From the NCBI GenBank assembly GCA_014656015.1, contig BNBP01000013.1, forward strand, positions 1 through 64,000: a DNA stretch of 64,000 bases, given 5' to 3'. The notes beneath the pieces were generated by a model, which worked only from the letters and a program-made list of their open reading frames with translations, searched no databases and was not told where the DNA came from. The DNA comes from Streptomyces griseoaurantiacus (GTDB taxonomy: Bacteria; Actinomycetota; Actinomycetes; Streptomycetales; Streptomycetaceae). Both the position numbers and the translations under genes were made by a program. Of the stretch, positions 43,965-52,764 are shown piece after piece; the stretch's first letter is position 1; every line of letters starts with the position of its first letter.

Positions 43965-44285
43965 GATCAGCTCCTGTCGGGTACGGCACGTATGCGCTTG
44001 CACGCGGCTCGTGGCCGCAGGGGCGCGGCCCGTTCTTCCGCTCGGCACGAGCCTACGTGCTCCCCGGCCCCGGCGCCCTGCCACTCTTTCGAGTGAAAAC
44101 CTCCGGCGCCTTATACCTGGCCAAGCCCCCCTTCCTGGCGGATAAGCGGCGAAACACTCTCACCGGCCACCCATTGGGGGTAGGAAGGGGCGGTGCGCCC
44201 GGGGCGCACGGTGCTTCGGTCGTGCGTGGACCGTGCACGGGCCCCGCGCGGGCCGTCCGCCGGTCGGTTCAGGAGGGAGTGCCGG
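43965..44285. other. 321-bp divergent promoter region between ybaB and the SLATT gene
   Basis: Contains a small inverted repeat CACTC-TTTC-GAGTG (44082-44095), followed by an A-rich run and a locally AT-richer patch (TTATACC about 44111). These are candidate promoter/operator features for the divergent genes. No open frame is supported here. Confidence 0.45.
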
Positions 44286-45029
44286 GTGAGTCAGCCGGGA
44301 ACGCAGCCGGAGGGTCCGCACAGCAGCGGCCGGGGCGAGGGGGCCGTACGGCCCTGGCCTGCCGACCTCGCCGGGCGGCCGTTTCCGCAGGGGGACTGGG
44401 GCGAGCCGGCCGAACGGCTGCACGAGCTGTATCTGTGGGTGGAGCGCGGGGCCCTGGACACCGTCGCCTGGTACCTCGCGGACCGGGTCGGCAAGCGGCG
44501 CGGGGCGCGGCTGCTGCGGGCCGGGGCGGCGGCGGGCGGCGTGTGCGGGGCGATGCTGCCGCTGCTCGACCTCGCCGGGGTCGTCGACGGGGCGGTGCCG
44601 TGGGCGTATCTCGCACTGCTGCTGGGCGCGGCGTGCGTGGCCGGGGACCGCTTCTTCGGGGTGACCTCCGGGTGGATGCGGGACGTGGCGACGGCGCAGG
44701 CGGTGCAGCGGAGGCTGCGGACACTCCAGTTCGACTGGGCCGCGGAGAGCGTGCGCGAGGTGCTGGGTCCGGCGGAGGGGACGGCGGCGGAGGCGGCGGA
44801 ACGCTGCCTGGGGGTGCTGCGCGGGTTCGCGGAGGACGTCGGCGAACTGGTGCGGGGCGAGACGGCGGGCTGGATGACGGAGTTCCGGGGGGTGGGCGTC
44901 CCGGTGCGCCCGGAGGCGGGCGCGGGCCTGCCCCGGGCGGACACACCCTCGGGGGCGGCCCTCCGGACGCACCTCTCCCCGTCCCGCCCCCACATGCCGC
45001 GCCAGCGCCCCCCGGAGCCGCGCGGTTAG
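44286..45029 (+). CDS. SLATT-like protein with two membrane helices
   Basis: Product of 247 aa from GTG 44286 with AGGAGGGA upstream. The sequence RLHELYLWVERGALDTVAWY, LADRVGKRRGARLLRAGAAA, then two hydrophobic helices (about residues 85-105 and 112-130), GDRFFGVTSGWMRDVATAQA and RRLRTLQFDWAAESVRE matches the SLATT topology (two helices plus cytoplasmic helical domain). SLATT proteins are predicted membrane effectors of nucleotide-sensing defence systems, but this one is not next to a SMODS/SLOG gene and is a conserved core neighbour of recR. The C-tail is Pro/Arg-rich. Confidence 0.75.
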   Translation: MSQPGTQPEGPHSSGRGEGAVRPWPADLAGRPFPQGDWGEPAERLHELYLWVERGALDTVAWYLADRVGKRRGARLLRAGAAAGGVCGAMLPLLDLAGVVDGAVPWAYLALLLGAACVAGDRFFGVTSGWMRDVATAQAVQRRLRTLQFDWAAESVREVLGPAEGTAAEAAERCLGVLRGFAEDVGELVRGETAGWMTEFRGVGVPVRPEAGAGLPRADTPSGAALRTHLSPSRPHMPRQRPPEPRG

Positions 45030-45073
45030 ACCCCGGCCCGCGCCGGACACCCGGCGCCCGGGGGTGCCGCCGC

Positions 45074-46747
45074 TCAGCTCTCCTTGTCGTACGTCAGGGA
45101 CGAGCCGTCCGTCGTGGTGCGGCGCAGGCGGCCGTCCGGGAGGAGGGCCAGCTCCGTCGCGGCGCCCGGTGTGCAGGAGGTCGCCGGGCGTCCCACCGTC
45201 ACCGTGGACGGCCCGATCGACACCGGTCCGCCGTCCGTGGGCTCCGCCGCGAGTGCGGCCTGGAACTCGCAGTGGTAGGTCCCGCCGCCCGCCGGTCCCT
45301 CGGCGATCAGCGAGAGCACCCGCTCGCCGACCTTGCCCTGGTGCACGACCAGCCGCCGGGTGCTGTGCCCCCCGTCGTTGTCGATGCTCGCCGTCCACGT
45401 GCCGACGTAGCCGCGCGGGACGGCGCCGCCGCCGAAGGGCTCGCCCGCGTCCGGGGTGGGCGACCCGTTCGCGGGGGACGCCGATCCTCCGCCGCCGTGC
45501 GTGCCCTTCCGGCCGGTGCCGCCGCCGTCGTCCGTGCCCCGCATCACGGCCAGCACCGCCCCGCCCGCGCCCAGCGCGACGACCAGCGCCACGGCGACCA
45601 GCGCGACCGTCGCCGCCCTCCGGCTCCGGGGCCGTGCGGGAGGAACGGGGCCGGTCACCGGGCCGCCGTGGGGCGAGGGCGGCGGAACCGGCACGGGCGC
45701 GGGCCCGAGCGGCGGCCCGAAGCCCGGGGAGGCCGTCACGGGCGTCGCACCGGCTCCGCCGTCCGCGGCCCGCGTGGACACCCGCGTGGGCGTGCGGCCC
45801 GCCGCCCGGGCGCCGGGCGGCTCCTCCCCCGGGTCCTCCACCTCCAGCAGCCGCACCGCGTGCCGCCCGAGCTGCGCGACCAGGGCGGCCGGCAGCCAGG
45901 GCTCCCGCATCCGGCCGCCGAGCAGCGTGTCCTGCGCCCCCGTGCGGTCCAGCACCTGTGCCGGGGTGGGCCGCCGCGCGGGGTCCTTGTGCAGACAGTC
46001 CCGGACCAGGTCGACGAGGCCCTCCGGCACCTCGGACAGGTCCGGTTCCTCCTGCGCGATGCGGAACATCACGGCGTGCGCCCCGCTGTCCGCCGCGCCG
46101 AAGGGGAGCGTCCCGGTGGCCGCGTAGGCGAGCAGCGAGCCGAGGCAGAAGACGTCGCAGGCCGGGGTGATCGGATCCCCGCGCACCTGTTCGGGGGCCA
46201 TGAACCCGGGCGAGCCGACCAGCGCGCCGGTGCGGGTGATGCCCTCCTCGCCCGCGGACTCCAGCGCCCGGGCGATGCCGAAGTCGATGACGCGCGGCCC
46301 GTCGATCGTGACGAGGACGTTGGACGGCTTCAGGTCGCGGTGGATCAGCCCCGCCGCGTGGATGTCCCGCAGGGCGCCCGCGAGCCCGGCCGCGAGGGAA
46401 CGCACCGTGCTCTCCGGCAGCGGCCCGTGCTCGCGGCCCACCACGCTCTCCAGGGAGGGCCCGGCGACGTACCCGGTGGCCACCCAGGGGATCTCTGCCT
46501 CGGTGTCGGCGTCCAGGACCGGCGCGGTCCAGTCCCCGCCGACCCGGCGGGCCGCCCCCACCTCCTGGCGGAACCGCGCGCGGAACTCCTCCCGCTCGGC
46601 CAGGTCCCGCCGCACCAGCTTCACGGCCACCGTGCGGCCCCGGCCCGACCGGGCCAGATACACCTGCCCCATGCCGCCGACCCCGAGCCGCCCCAAAAGC
46701 CGATAGCCCCCGATGACCTGCGGATCGTCCGCCCCGAGCTGTTCCAC
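45074..46747 (-). CDS. eukaryotic-type Ser/Thr protein kinase (PknB-like)
   Basis: Product of 557 aa from GTG 46747 (GGGAGGA upstream). Kinase domain residues 12-275: Gly-loop LGRLGVGGMGQVYLARS, Lys in TVAVKLVRRDL, catalytic HRDLKPSNVLV, DFG in VIDFGIARALE, APE in GFMAPEQVRG. A Pro/Ala-rich juxtamembrane region follows, then one membrane helix (ATVALVAVALVVALGAGGAV, about 375-395) and an extracytoplasmic beta domain (GTWTASIDNDGGHSTRRLVV) with two Cys. It senses an unknown extracellular cue; no PASTA repeats. Convergent with the SLATT gene by 44 bp. Confidence 0.94.
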   Translation of the reverse strand: MEQLGADDPQVIGGYRLLGRLGVGGMGQVYLARSGRGRTVAVKLVRRDLAEREEFRARFRQEVGAARRVGGDWTAPVLDADTEAEIPWVATGYVAGPSLESVVGREHGPLPESTVRSLAAGLAGALRDIHAAGLIHRDLKPSNVLVTIDGPRVIDFGIARALESAGEEGITRTGALVGSPGFMAPEQVRGDPITPACDVFCLGSLLAYAATGTLPFGAADSGAHAVMFRIAQEEPDLSEVPEGLVDLVRDCLHKDPARRPTPAQVLDRTGAQDTLLGGRMREPWLPAALVAQLGRHAVRLLEVEDPGEEPPGARAAGRTPTRVSTRAADGGAGATPVTASPGFGPPLGPAPVPVPPPSPHGGPVTGPVPPARPRSRRAATVALVAVALVVALGAGGAVLAVMRGTDDGGGTGRKGTHGGGGSASPANGSPTPDAGEPFGGGAVPRGYVGTWTASIDNDGGHSTRRLVVHQGKVGERVLSLIAEGPAGGGTYHCEFQAALAAEPTDGGPVSIGPSTVTVGRPATSCTPGAATELALLPDGRLRRTTTDGSSLTYDKES

Positions 46748-47081
46748 CGCCGCACCGTCCTCCCCTCGGCGCAGCCGCGCGCCCCTGCCCTGCCCCGTCC
46801 CCCGGCCCGAGAATAGTGCCGGGGGCGGTCCCCGACGGCTCCGGGCCCGGCACGGTTGCCTGCCGCACCCGGTTCGTGACGCGTCCGGCACACTGTCACG
46901 CCCCCGCGCCCCGGCCCCCGCCGGCCCGTGCCGCGGCCGGCCCCTGCCCGTGACCCGTCCGGCGTAAGGTGACGTGCTCGGAGAAAGGTGCGTGCCTCGC
47001 GCGTACGTACGTTTCGCGGACGCACGTCCCCCGCGCGCACCCGCGCGCGTCCCCCTCACGCGGATGGGAGCGAGGCCAGCA
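46748..47081. other. 334-bp divergent region upstream of the kinase and GntR genes
   Basis: Holds both promoters. A perfect 10-bp palindrome CGTACGTACG at 47002-47011 lies 70 bp upstream of the GntR start, in a run of alternating purine/pyrimidine sequence; a candidate GntR self-operator. No coding frame is supported. Confidence 0.45.
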
Positions 47082-47825
47082 ATGCCCGGCATCGGCGGCA
47101 GCGGCGCCGTAACCCGCAGCACCCTCAGACAGCAGCTCGCGGACGCCCTCCGCGACGAGGTGCTGGCCGGCCGGCTCCAGCCGGGGCAGGAGTTCACGGT
47201 CAAGGAGATCGCCGAGCAGTACGGCGTCTCGGCCACCCCCGTCCGCGAGGCGCTCGTCGACTTGTCCGCACAGGGGCTGCTGGACGCCGTGCAGCACCGC
47301 GGCTTCGCGGTGCGCGCCTACTCCCCGGCGGACCACCGCGCCATGCTCCAGGCCCGCTCCCTGGTCACCGACGGCATCTTCCGCAGGCTCATCGCCACCG
47401 GCTTCGACCCCGACGCCGACCCCGCCACCGCCGCCACGCTCGCCGGGGTGCGGCGGCGCGGCGAGGAGGCCCGGCGGGCGGCCGCCGCGGGCGACCTCGG
47501 CGTGCTCGTCGGCTACGACGTCCGCTTCTGGCGCGAACTCGGCGAGCTGTACGGCAACGTCCACCTCACCGACTTCCTGCACCGGCTGCGCGTGCAGACC
47601 TGGGCGTGCGCGGTGCAGCTCCTGCGCCGCGCGGCCGCCCCCACCGGGCCGCCGGAACCCGGCCGGCCCCCGGGGGCGCCCCTGCCGCAGGGGCTGTTCT
47701 GGACCGGCTACACCGAGCTCGTCGACGCGCTCGCCCACCGCGACCCGGCCGGCGCGCACGCCGTCGTCACCGCGTACGACGCGCACTCCCTGGCCCTGCT
47801 GGAACGGCTGGCGGCCGTCGGATGA
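47082..47825 (+). CDS. GntR-family transcriptional regulator (FCD type)
   Basis: Product of 247 aa from ATG 47082 (ATG 47064 possible). Winged helix RSTLRQQLADALRDEVLAGR, LQPGQEFTVKEIAEQYGVSA, TPVREALVDLSAQGLLDAVQ, HRGFAVRAYSPADHRAMLQA. The C-terminal part (about 90-245) is helical and FCD-like, with YDVRFWRELGELYGNVHLTD. Its stop overlaps the ATG of the large glycosyltransferase gene (ATGA at 47822-47825), so it is coupled to it and probably controls it. Confidence 0.9.
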   Translation: MPGIGGSGAVTRSTLRQQLADALRDEVLAGRLQPGQEFTVKEIAEQYGVSATPVREALVDLSAQGLLDAVQHRGFAVRAYSPADHRAMLQARSLVTDGIFRRLIATGFDPDADPATAATLAGVRRRGEEARRAAAAGDLGVLVGYDVRFWRELGELYGNVHLTDFLHRLRVQTWACAVQLLRRAAAPTGPPEPGRPPGAPLPQGLFWTGYTELVDALAHRDPAGAHAVVTAYDAHSLALLERLAAVG

Positions 47826-50353
47826 GCCGGATCGCCGCCCAGGACGTCATAGAGGACATGTCGGCCACCTCCCTCGACCTGACGGTCGTCGTCCCCGCGT
47901 ACAACGAGGAACGGCGTCTCGCGCCCACGCTGGACGCGATCGTCGCCCACCTGAACAAGACCGTCGGGGACGACACCGGCACCCACGCCTGGGAAGTCCT
48001 CGTCGTGGACGACGGCTCCACCGACGCCACCGGCGAGGTGGTGGCCGAGGCCGCCGCCCGCGACCCGCGCATACGGCTGGTGAGCAGCCCCGCCAACCGC
48101 GGCAAGGGCAACGCCCTGCGGCTCGGGGTGCTCGCCTCGCGCGGACGCCGGGTGCTGGTCACCGACGCCGACCTGGCCGCGCCCATCGAGGAGCTGGACC
48201 GGCTGGAGGCCGCCCTCGCCGAGGGCGGTGCGGCCGCGATCGGCTCCCGCGCCACCGACGGCGCCACCATCGAACGGCACCAGCACCGGATCAGGGAACT
48301 CCTCGGCCGGGCCGGCAACGTGCTGATACGCCAGGTCGCCGTCCCCGGCATCCGCGACACCCAGTGCGGCTTCAAGCTGTTCGAGGGCGACCGGGCCCGC
48401 GAGGCCTTCGCCGCCTCACGGCTGGACGGCTGGGGCATCGACGTGGAGATACTCCAGTACTTCCGCCGGGCCGGCTGGCCGGTCGCCGAGGTGCCGGTGC
48501 GCTGGGCCCACCAGCCCGGCTCCAAGGTGCGGCCGCTGGACTACGGCCGCATGCTCGCCGAACTCGCGGTCCTCAAGGTGCGCGCGCTGCGCCCGGCCGA
48601 CCTGCTGGTACCCGTCCTGTTCCTGCTGCTGTCCCTCGCGCTGTACTCCGGCCGCTGGGCCGACCCGAACCACCGCTACCTGCCCGACTCCCTCCAGGAC
48701 CAGAACCAGTGGGAGTGGTTCTTCGCCGTCACCGCCGACAACATCAGCCACTTCCGCAATCCGCTCTTCACCACCCTCCAGGGCTTCCCGGACGGCGTGA
48801 ACCTCATGGCCAACACGGTCATGCTGGGACTGAGCGTGCCCTTCGCCCCGATCACACTGTGGCTCGGGCCGGCGGTCTCGCTGGCGCTGGTGATGACACT
48901 GGGCCTCGCCGCGACCGCCACCGCCTGGTACTGGCTCCTCGTCCGGCGGGTCGTACGGCACCGGGGGGCGGCCTTCGCCGGGGCCGCGCTCGCCACGTTC
49001 GCGCCGCCGATGATCAGCCACGCCAACGCGCACCCCAACTTCGTCGTGCTGTTCATGATCCCGCTCATGATCGACCGGGCGCTGCGGCTGTGCGCGGGCA
49101 CCCGGGTCGGGCACGACGGGATCGTGCTCGGCCTCATGACGGCCTACCAGATCTACCTCGGCGAGGAACCACTGCTGCTCACCGCGCTGGGGCTGGTGCT
49201 GTTCGCCGGCTCCTACGCCCTCCTGCGCCGGGACGTGGCACGGGCGGCCTGGCGGCCGCTCGCCAAGGGGCTGGGCATCGCGGTGGCGGTCTGCCTGCCG
49301 CTGGTGTCCTTCGCGCTGTACTGGCAGTTCTTCGGCCCGCAGAGCTACAAGAGCGTGCTGCACGGCGACAACGCGGGCAACAGCCCGCTCGCCCTCATCG
49401 GCTTCTCCGAGCGGTCCCTCGCGGGCGGGGCGGACCGGGCGAACGCGCTGTCGCTGAACCCGACCGAGCAGAACGCCTTCTACGGCTGGCCGCTGGCACT
49501 GCTCGCGCTCGGCATCGTCGTACGGCTGTGGGACAGGACGCTGGTCAAGGCGCTCGCGATCACGGCGGCCGGGGCGGCGCTGCTGTCCCTCGGGCCCAAG
49601 GTCCGCGTCCCGCTCACCGACACCGTCCTGCCCGGACCGTGGAAGCTGCTCGCGCACCGGCCGCTGTTCGAGTCGGTGATCGAGGGGCGCGTGGCGATGG
49701 TGTGCGCGCCCGCGCTCGGCATGCTCCTCGCGCTGGCGCTGGAGCGCCTGGCACCGGAACAGGTGCCCGGGACCCCCGCCCGCGTCCTCACCGGCGCCCG
49801 GCTCGCCGGCCTCACGGCCGTCGTCCTCGCCCTGCTGCCGATCGTCCCGGCGCCGCTGAGGACGGAACCCCGGGAGAAGGTGCCGGCCTTCGTCGCGGAC
49901 GGCACCTACAAGAAGTACGTCGCCCCCGGCCAGAGCCTGGTGCCGGTGCCTCTGCCCGATCCCGGCTACGCCGGGGCACTGCACTGGCAGACCGCCGCCG
50001 ACCTCGGCTTCTCACTGCCCGGCGGCTACTTCAACGGCCCCTGGGGACCGGACCGCATCGGCATCTACGGCGCCGTCCCGCGCGCCACGTCCAACCTCTT
50101 CAACGACGTCCGCAACAGCGGCACCGCCCCGAACCTGGAGATCGAGAGCTGGCGGCGGCAGGCACGGGCGGACTTCGCGTACTGGAAGGCGGGCGCGCTC
50201 GTGCTGGCCCCCCAGGCCAACGACGAGGCACTGCGCAGGACCGTGGAGGACCTGACCGGCAGCCCCGGGACGTGGGTGGGCGGCGTGTGGGTGTGGGACC
50301 TGGACGGGAAGGGCACCATAACGACCCGGCCGGGCGGAGACTCCCGGCCCTGA
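47822..50353 (+). CDS. bifunctional glycosyltransferase: GT2 (Dpm1-like) domain fused to a multi-pass membrane domain
   Basis: Product of 843 aa. Residues 15-245 form a GT-A glycosyltransferase: DLTVVVPAYNEERRLAPTLD, VLVVDDGSTDATGEVVAEAA, VTDADLAAPIEELDRLEAAL, DTQCGFKLFEGDRAREAF and WGIDVEILQYFRRAGWPVAE, as in polyprenyl-phosphate mannosyl- or glucosyltransferases. Residues 260-690 contain about ten membrane helices of GT-C-like character (LLVPVLFLLLSLALYSGRWA, LLLTALGLVLFAGSYALLRR). The C-terminal soluble domain (about 690-843) is extracytoplasmic. It probably makes a lipid-linked sugar and/or transfers it to an external acceptor. Coupled to the GntR gene. Confidence 0.85.
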   Translation: MSRIAAQDVIEDMSATSLDLTVVVPAYNEERRLAPTLDAIVAHLNKTVGDDTGTHAWEVLVVDDGSTDATGEVVAEAAARDPRIRLVSSPANRGKGNALRLGVLASRGRRVLVTDADLAAPIEELDRLEAALAEGGAAAIGSRATDGATIERHQHRIRELLGRAGNVLIRQVAVPGIRDTQCGFKLFEGDRAREAFAASRLDGWGIDVEILQYFRRAGWPVAEVPVRWAHQPGSKVRPLDYGRMLAELAVLKVRALRPADLLVPVLFLLLSLALYSGRWADPNHRYLPDSLQDQNQWEWFFAVTADNISHFRNPLFTTLQGFPDGVNLMANTVMLGLSVPFAPITLWLGPAVSLALVMTLGLAATATAWYWLLVRRVVRHRGAAFAGAALATFAPPMISHANAHPNFVVLFMIPLMIDRALRLCAGTRVGHDGIVLGLMTAYQIYLGEEPLLLTALGLVLFAGSYALLRRDVARAAWRPLAKGLGIAVAVCLPLVSFALYWQFFGPQSYKSVLHGDNAGNSPLALIGFSERSLAGGADRANALSLNPTEQNAFYGWPLALLALGIVVRLWDRTLVKALAITAAGAALLSLGPKVRVPLTDTVLPGPWKLLAHRPLFESVIEGRVAMVCAPALGMLLALALERLAPEQVPGTPARVLTGARLAGLTAVVLALLPIVPAPLRTEPREKVPAFVADGTYKKYVAPGQSLVPVPLPDPGYAGALHWQTAADLGFSLPGGYFNGPWGPDRIGIYGAVPRATSNLFNDVRNSGTAPNLEIESWRRQARADFAYWKAGALVLAPQANDEALRRTVEDLTGSPGTWVGGVWVWDLDGKGTITTRPGGDSRP

Positions 50354-50407
50354 CCGCACGCCCTTCGTTAGGCTTCCCGAAGGCCCGTCCCGCCTTCGAA
50401 CACACCG

Positions 50408-50500
50408 TCCCCGAGCGATCGTTCCGTCCCCTGTCACCCGCGCTCACCCTGTCCCCCGCGATCACTCCGTCCCTGCGATCATCTTGTCCCCTGCGATCAC
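50408..50500. repeat. imperfect 17-20 bp repeats upstream of gene 50514
   Basis: Five copies of a unit resembling TGTCCCCTGCGATCAC follow each other just before the GAGGAG ribosome-binding site of the next gene. Probably a slippage-derived leader; a regulatory role is possible but not shown. Confidence 0.6.
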
Positions 50501-50513
50501 GAGGAGCTCCCTG

Positions 50514-51164
50514 TTGGCCTGTGACCTCTGGCTGGTCCCGCTCGTCGACGTGCTGTGCCACACGCCGGACAACCCCTTCGCCGAGGAACTCGCGCTCTAC
50601 GACAAGGCGCTCGCCGAGGCCGGAATGGGCCCGGTGCCGGTGTACCAGTACATGCCGGGACTGTCCGGGGACGTCGCCCCGGTCGCGGGCTTCGACTACG
50701 ACGCCCTGCACTTCCTGCGCCGGGCCTACCTGCTGCAGGTGTGCGGACTCGCGGTGACCCCGGTGGACGAACTGGGCGGCGACTACGAGCAGTTGCTGGA
50801 GATGTTCGAGACGAACGCCCAGCGCTCGCACCTCGTCTGGCACTACGACCACGCGGGCGCGTACGTCCCCGTGGACTTCCCCGTCCCGCTGTCCAACGAG
50901 GAACTCCTCGCCGGGGGCGGGCCGCTGGGCTCCTCGCACACCCTGCTGCGCGAACTGGAGGCGGTGGCACCGGCGATCGGCCTCGATCCCGCGAACCCCC
51001 CGGCCGCCCCCACGCCCCCGGCGGGCCCCACCGACCTCGAGGAACCGGCCCCCGCGCCCCCCTACGACCCGAGCCCCTTCGCCCGCGAACGCCACGTCTG
51101 GCTCGGCCTGCACGCGGCGGCGACGCGGAGCCTCGCACAGGGGTCGATGATCGTCTTCAGCTGA
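50514..51164 (+). CDS. hypothetical protein
   Basis: Product of 216 aa from TTG 50514, supported by GAGGAG upstream. Begins LACDLWLVPLVDVLCHTPDN and continues EELALYDKALAEAGMGPVPV, FDYDALHFLRRAYLLQVCGL, VDELGGDYEQLLEMFETNAQ, HLVWHYDHAGAYVPVDFPVP; the end is Pro-rich (about 160-190). No signal peptide or membrane helix, no catalytic signature recognised. Present between the glycosyltransferase and purA; conserved position but unknown function. Confidence 0.75.
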   Translation: MACDLWLVPLVDVLCHTPDNPFAEELALYDKALAEAGMGPVPVYQYMPGLSGDVAPVAGFDYDALHFLRRAYLLQVCGLAVTPVDELGGDYEQLLEMFETNAQRSHLVWHYDHAGAYVPVDFPVPLSNEELLAGGGPLGSSHTLLRELEAVAPAIGLDPANPPAAPTPPAGPTDLEEPAPAPPYDPSPFARERHVWLGLHAAATRSLAQGSMIVFS

Positions 51165-51221
51165 GGACGGAACGTCAGAACGACGAGGACGACGAAGACG
51201 ACGAAGACGACGAAGACGACA

Positions 51222-51264
51222 ACGGCGACGGCCGGTGCGGACATCCCGCACCGGCCGTCGCCGT
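51222..51264. terminator. perfect 19-bp hairpin between convergent genes
   Basis: ACGGCGACGGCCGGTGCGG (51222-51240) and its exact complement (51246-51264) with a 5-nt loop ACATC. It lies between the hypothetical gene (ends 51164) and purA (ends 51290), preceded by a run of GACGACGAA-type repeats (51183-51220). A very strong bidirectional terminator. Confidence 0.9.
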
Positions 51265-51289
51265 CATGGCTGTCCTCGCCGCGGCCGGA

Positions 51290-52576
51290 TCAGTCGAGGA
51301 ACGAGTTGACCTGGATCGTCTCGTCGCGGCCCGGGCCGACGCCGATCGCGGAGATCGGGGCGCCGGACATCTCCTCCAGCGCCTTCACGTACGCCTGCGC
51401 GTTCTTCGGCAGGTCGGAGAAGGACTTGGCCTTGGTGATGTCCTCGGACCAGCCGGGGAGCGTCTCGTAGACGGGCTTCGCGTGGTGGAAGTCGGACTGC
51501 GAGTAGGGCAGCTCCTCGACACGCCTGCCGTCGATCTCGTAGGCCACGCAGACCGGGATCCGCTCCCAGCCGGTGAGGACGTCGAGCTTGGTGAGGAAGA
51601 AGTCGGTCAGGCCGTTGACGCGGGTCGCGTAGCGGGCGATGACCGCGTCGAACCAGCCGCAGCGGCGGTCGCGGCCGGTGGTGACGCCCCGCTCGCCGCC
51701 GATGCGGCGCAGCGCCTCGCCGTCCTCGTCGAACAGCTCGGTCGGGAAGGGCCCGGCGCCGACACGGGTGGTGTACGCCTTGAGGATGCCGATGACCCGG
51801 CTGATCTTCGTCGGGCCGACACCGGCACCGGTGCAGGCGCCACCGGCCGTCGGGTTGGACGAGGTCACGAAGGGGTAGGTGCCGTGGTCGATGTCCAGCA
51901 GCGTGCCCTGGCCACCCTCGAACAGGACGACCTTGCCCTCGTCGAGCGCGTCGTTCAGCACCAGGGTGGTGTCGGCGACGTACGGCTTGAGGCGGTCCGC
52001 GTGGGTCAGCAGCTCGGTGACGACCTGGTCCACGGCGATCGCGCGGCGGTTGTAGAGCTTGGTGAGCATCTGGTTCTTGGCGTCGAGCGCCGCCTCGACC
52101 TTCTGGGTGAGGATCGACTCGTCGTACAGGTCCTGCACCCGGATGCCCACGCGGTTGATCTTGTCGGCGTAGGTCGGGCCGATGCCGCGCCCGGTGGTGC
52201 CGATCTTGCGCTTGCCGAGGAACCGCTCGGTGACCTTGTCGACGGTCACGTTGTACGGCGTGATGATGTGAGCGTTTCCGCTGATCAGGAGCTTGGACGT
52301 GTCGACGCCTCGCTCGTTCAGCCCGTTCAGCTCGGAGAACAGGACCGACGGGTCGACGACGACACCGTTGCCGATGACCGGAGTGCACTCCGGGGTGAGG
52401 ATTCCGGAGGGGAGGAGGTGGAGTGCGTACTTCTGGTCGCCCACGACGACCGTGTGGCCGGCGTTGTTGCCGCCCTGGTAACGCACTACGTAGTCCACGG
52501 AGCCACCGAGCAGGTCGGTCGCCTTTCCCTTGCCCTCGTCACCCCACTGAGCACCGAGCAGCACAAGTGCGGGCAC
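51290..52576 (-). CDS. purA: adenylosuccinate synthetase
   Basis: Product of 428 aa from GTG 52576. Starts [20 protein letters not shown] (GTP-binding GDEGKGK), then [80 protein letters not shown], and [15 protein letters not shown]. All active-site segments of PurA are complete. It makes adenylosuccinate from IMP and aspartate in AMP synthesis. Single gene, ending at the strong hairpin; its leader contains the hairpin at 52704-52731. Confidence 0.98.
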   Translation of the reverse strand: MPALVLLGAQWGDEGKGKATDLLGGSVDYVVRYQGGNNAGHTVVVGDQKYALHLLPSGILTPECTPVIGNGVVVDPSVLFSELNGLNERGVDTSKLLISGNAHIITPYNVTVDKVTERFLGKRKIGTTGRGIGPTYADKINRVGIRVQDLYDESILTQKVEAALDAKNQMLTKLYNRRAIAVDQVVTELLTHADRLKPYVADTTLVLNDALDEGKVVLFEGGQGTLLDIDHGTYPFVTSSNPTAGGACTGAGVGPTKISRVIGILKAYTTRVGAGPFPTELFDEDGEALRRIGGERGVTTGRDRRCGWFDAVIARYATRVNGLTDFFLTKLDVLTGWERIPVCVAYEIDGRRVEELPYSQSDFHHAKPVYETLPGWSEDITKAKSFSDLPKNAQAYVKALEEMSGAPISAIGVGPGRDETIQVNSFLD

Positions 52577-52703
52577 GCGCGTACACCCCTTCCGGGCGGG
52601 GCATGTCCAAGGTCGGGGGCGTACGGGCACCACCCTGTGCCACGCACCCTGGCGACCTTCGTCGGCCGCGCACCGTCGGACCCGGATGCCCCGGTATAGA
52701 CGA

Positions 52704-52731
52704 AGCCCCTGGCGCAATAGCGCAAGGGGCT
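52704..52731 (-). promoter_or_regulatory. hairpin in the purA leader (attenuator or terminator candidate)
   Basis: AGCCCCTGGCGC (52704-52715) and GCGCAAGGGGCT (52720-52731) pair at 11 of 12 positions with a 4-nt loop AATA. It sits in the divergent interval between purA and gene 52765. On the minus strand it would be at the 5' end of the purA mRNA. Its strength suggests transcription attenuation, or the insulation of two divergent genes. Function not shown. Confidence 0.55.
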
Positions 52732-52764
52732 CTTGCACAAAGATGCTACCCGAGGAAGCGAGGC

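Noticed and set aside
44160..46868. Very long minus-strand frame over the Ser/Thr kinase and SLATT genes
   Set aside because: Out of frame with the kinase motifs and antisense to SLATT; no domain content.
48416..49984. Long minus-strand frame in the glycosyltransferase gene
   Set aside because: Antisense to a clear multi-helix membrane protein; rich in Gln/Arg/Gly with no domain.
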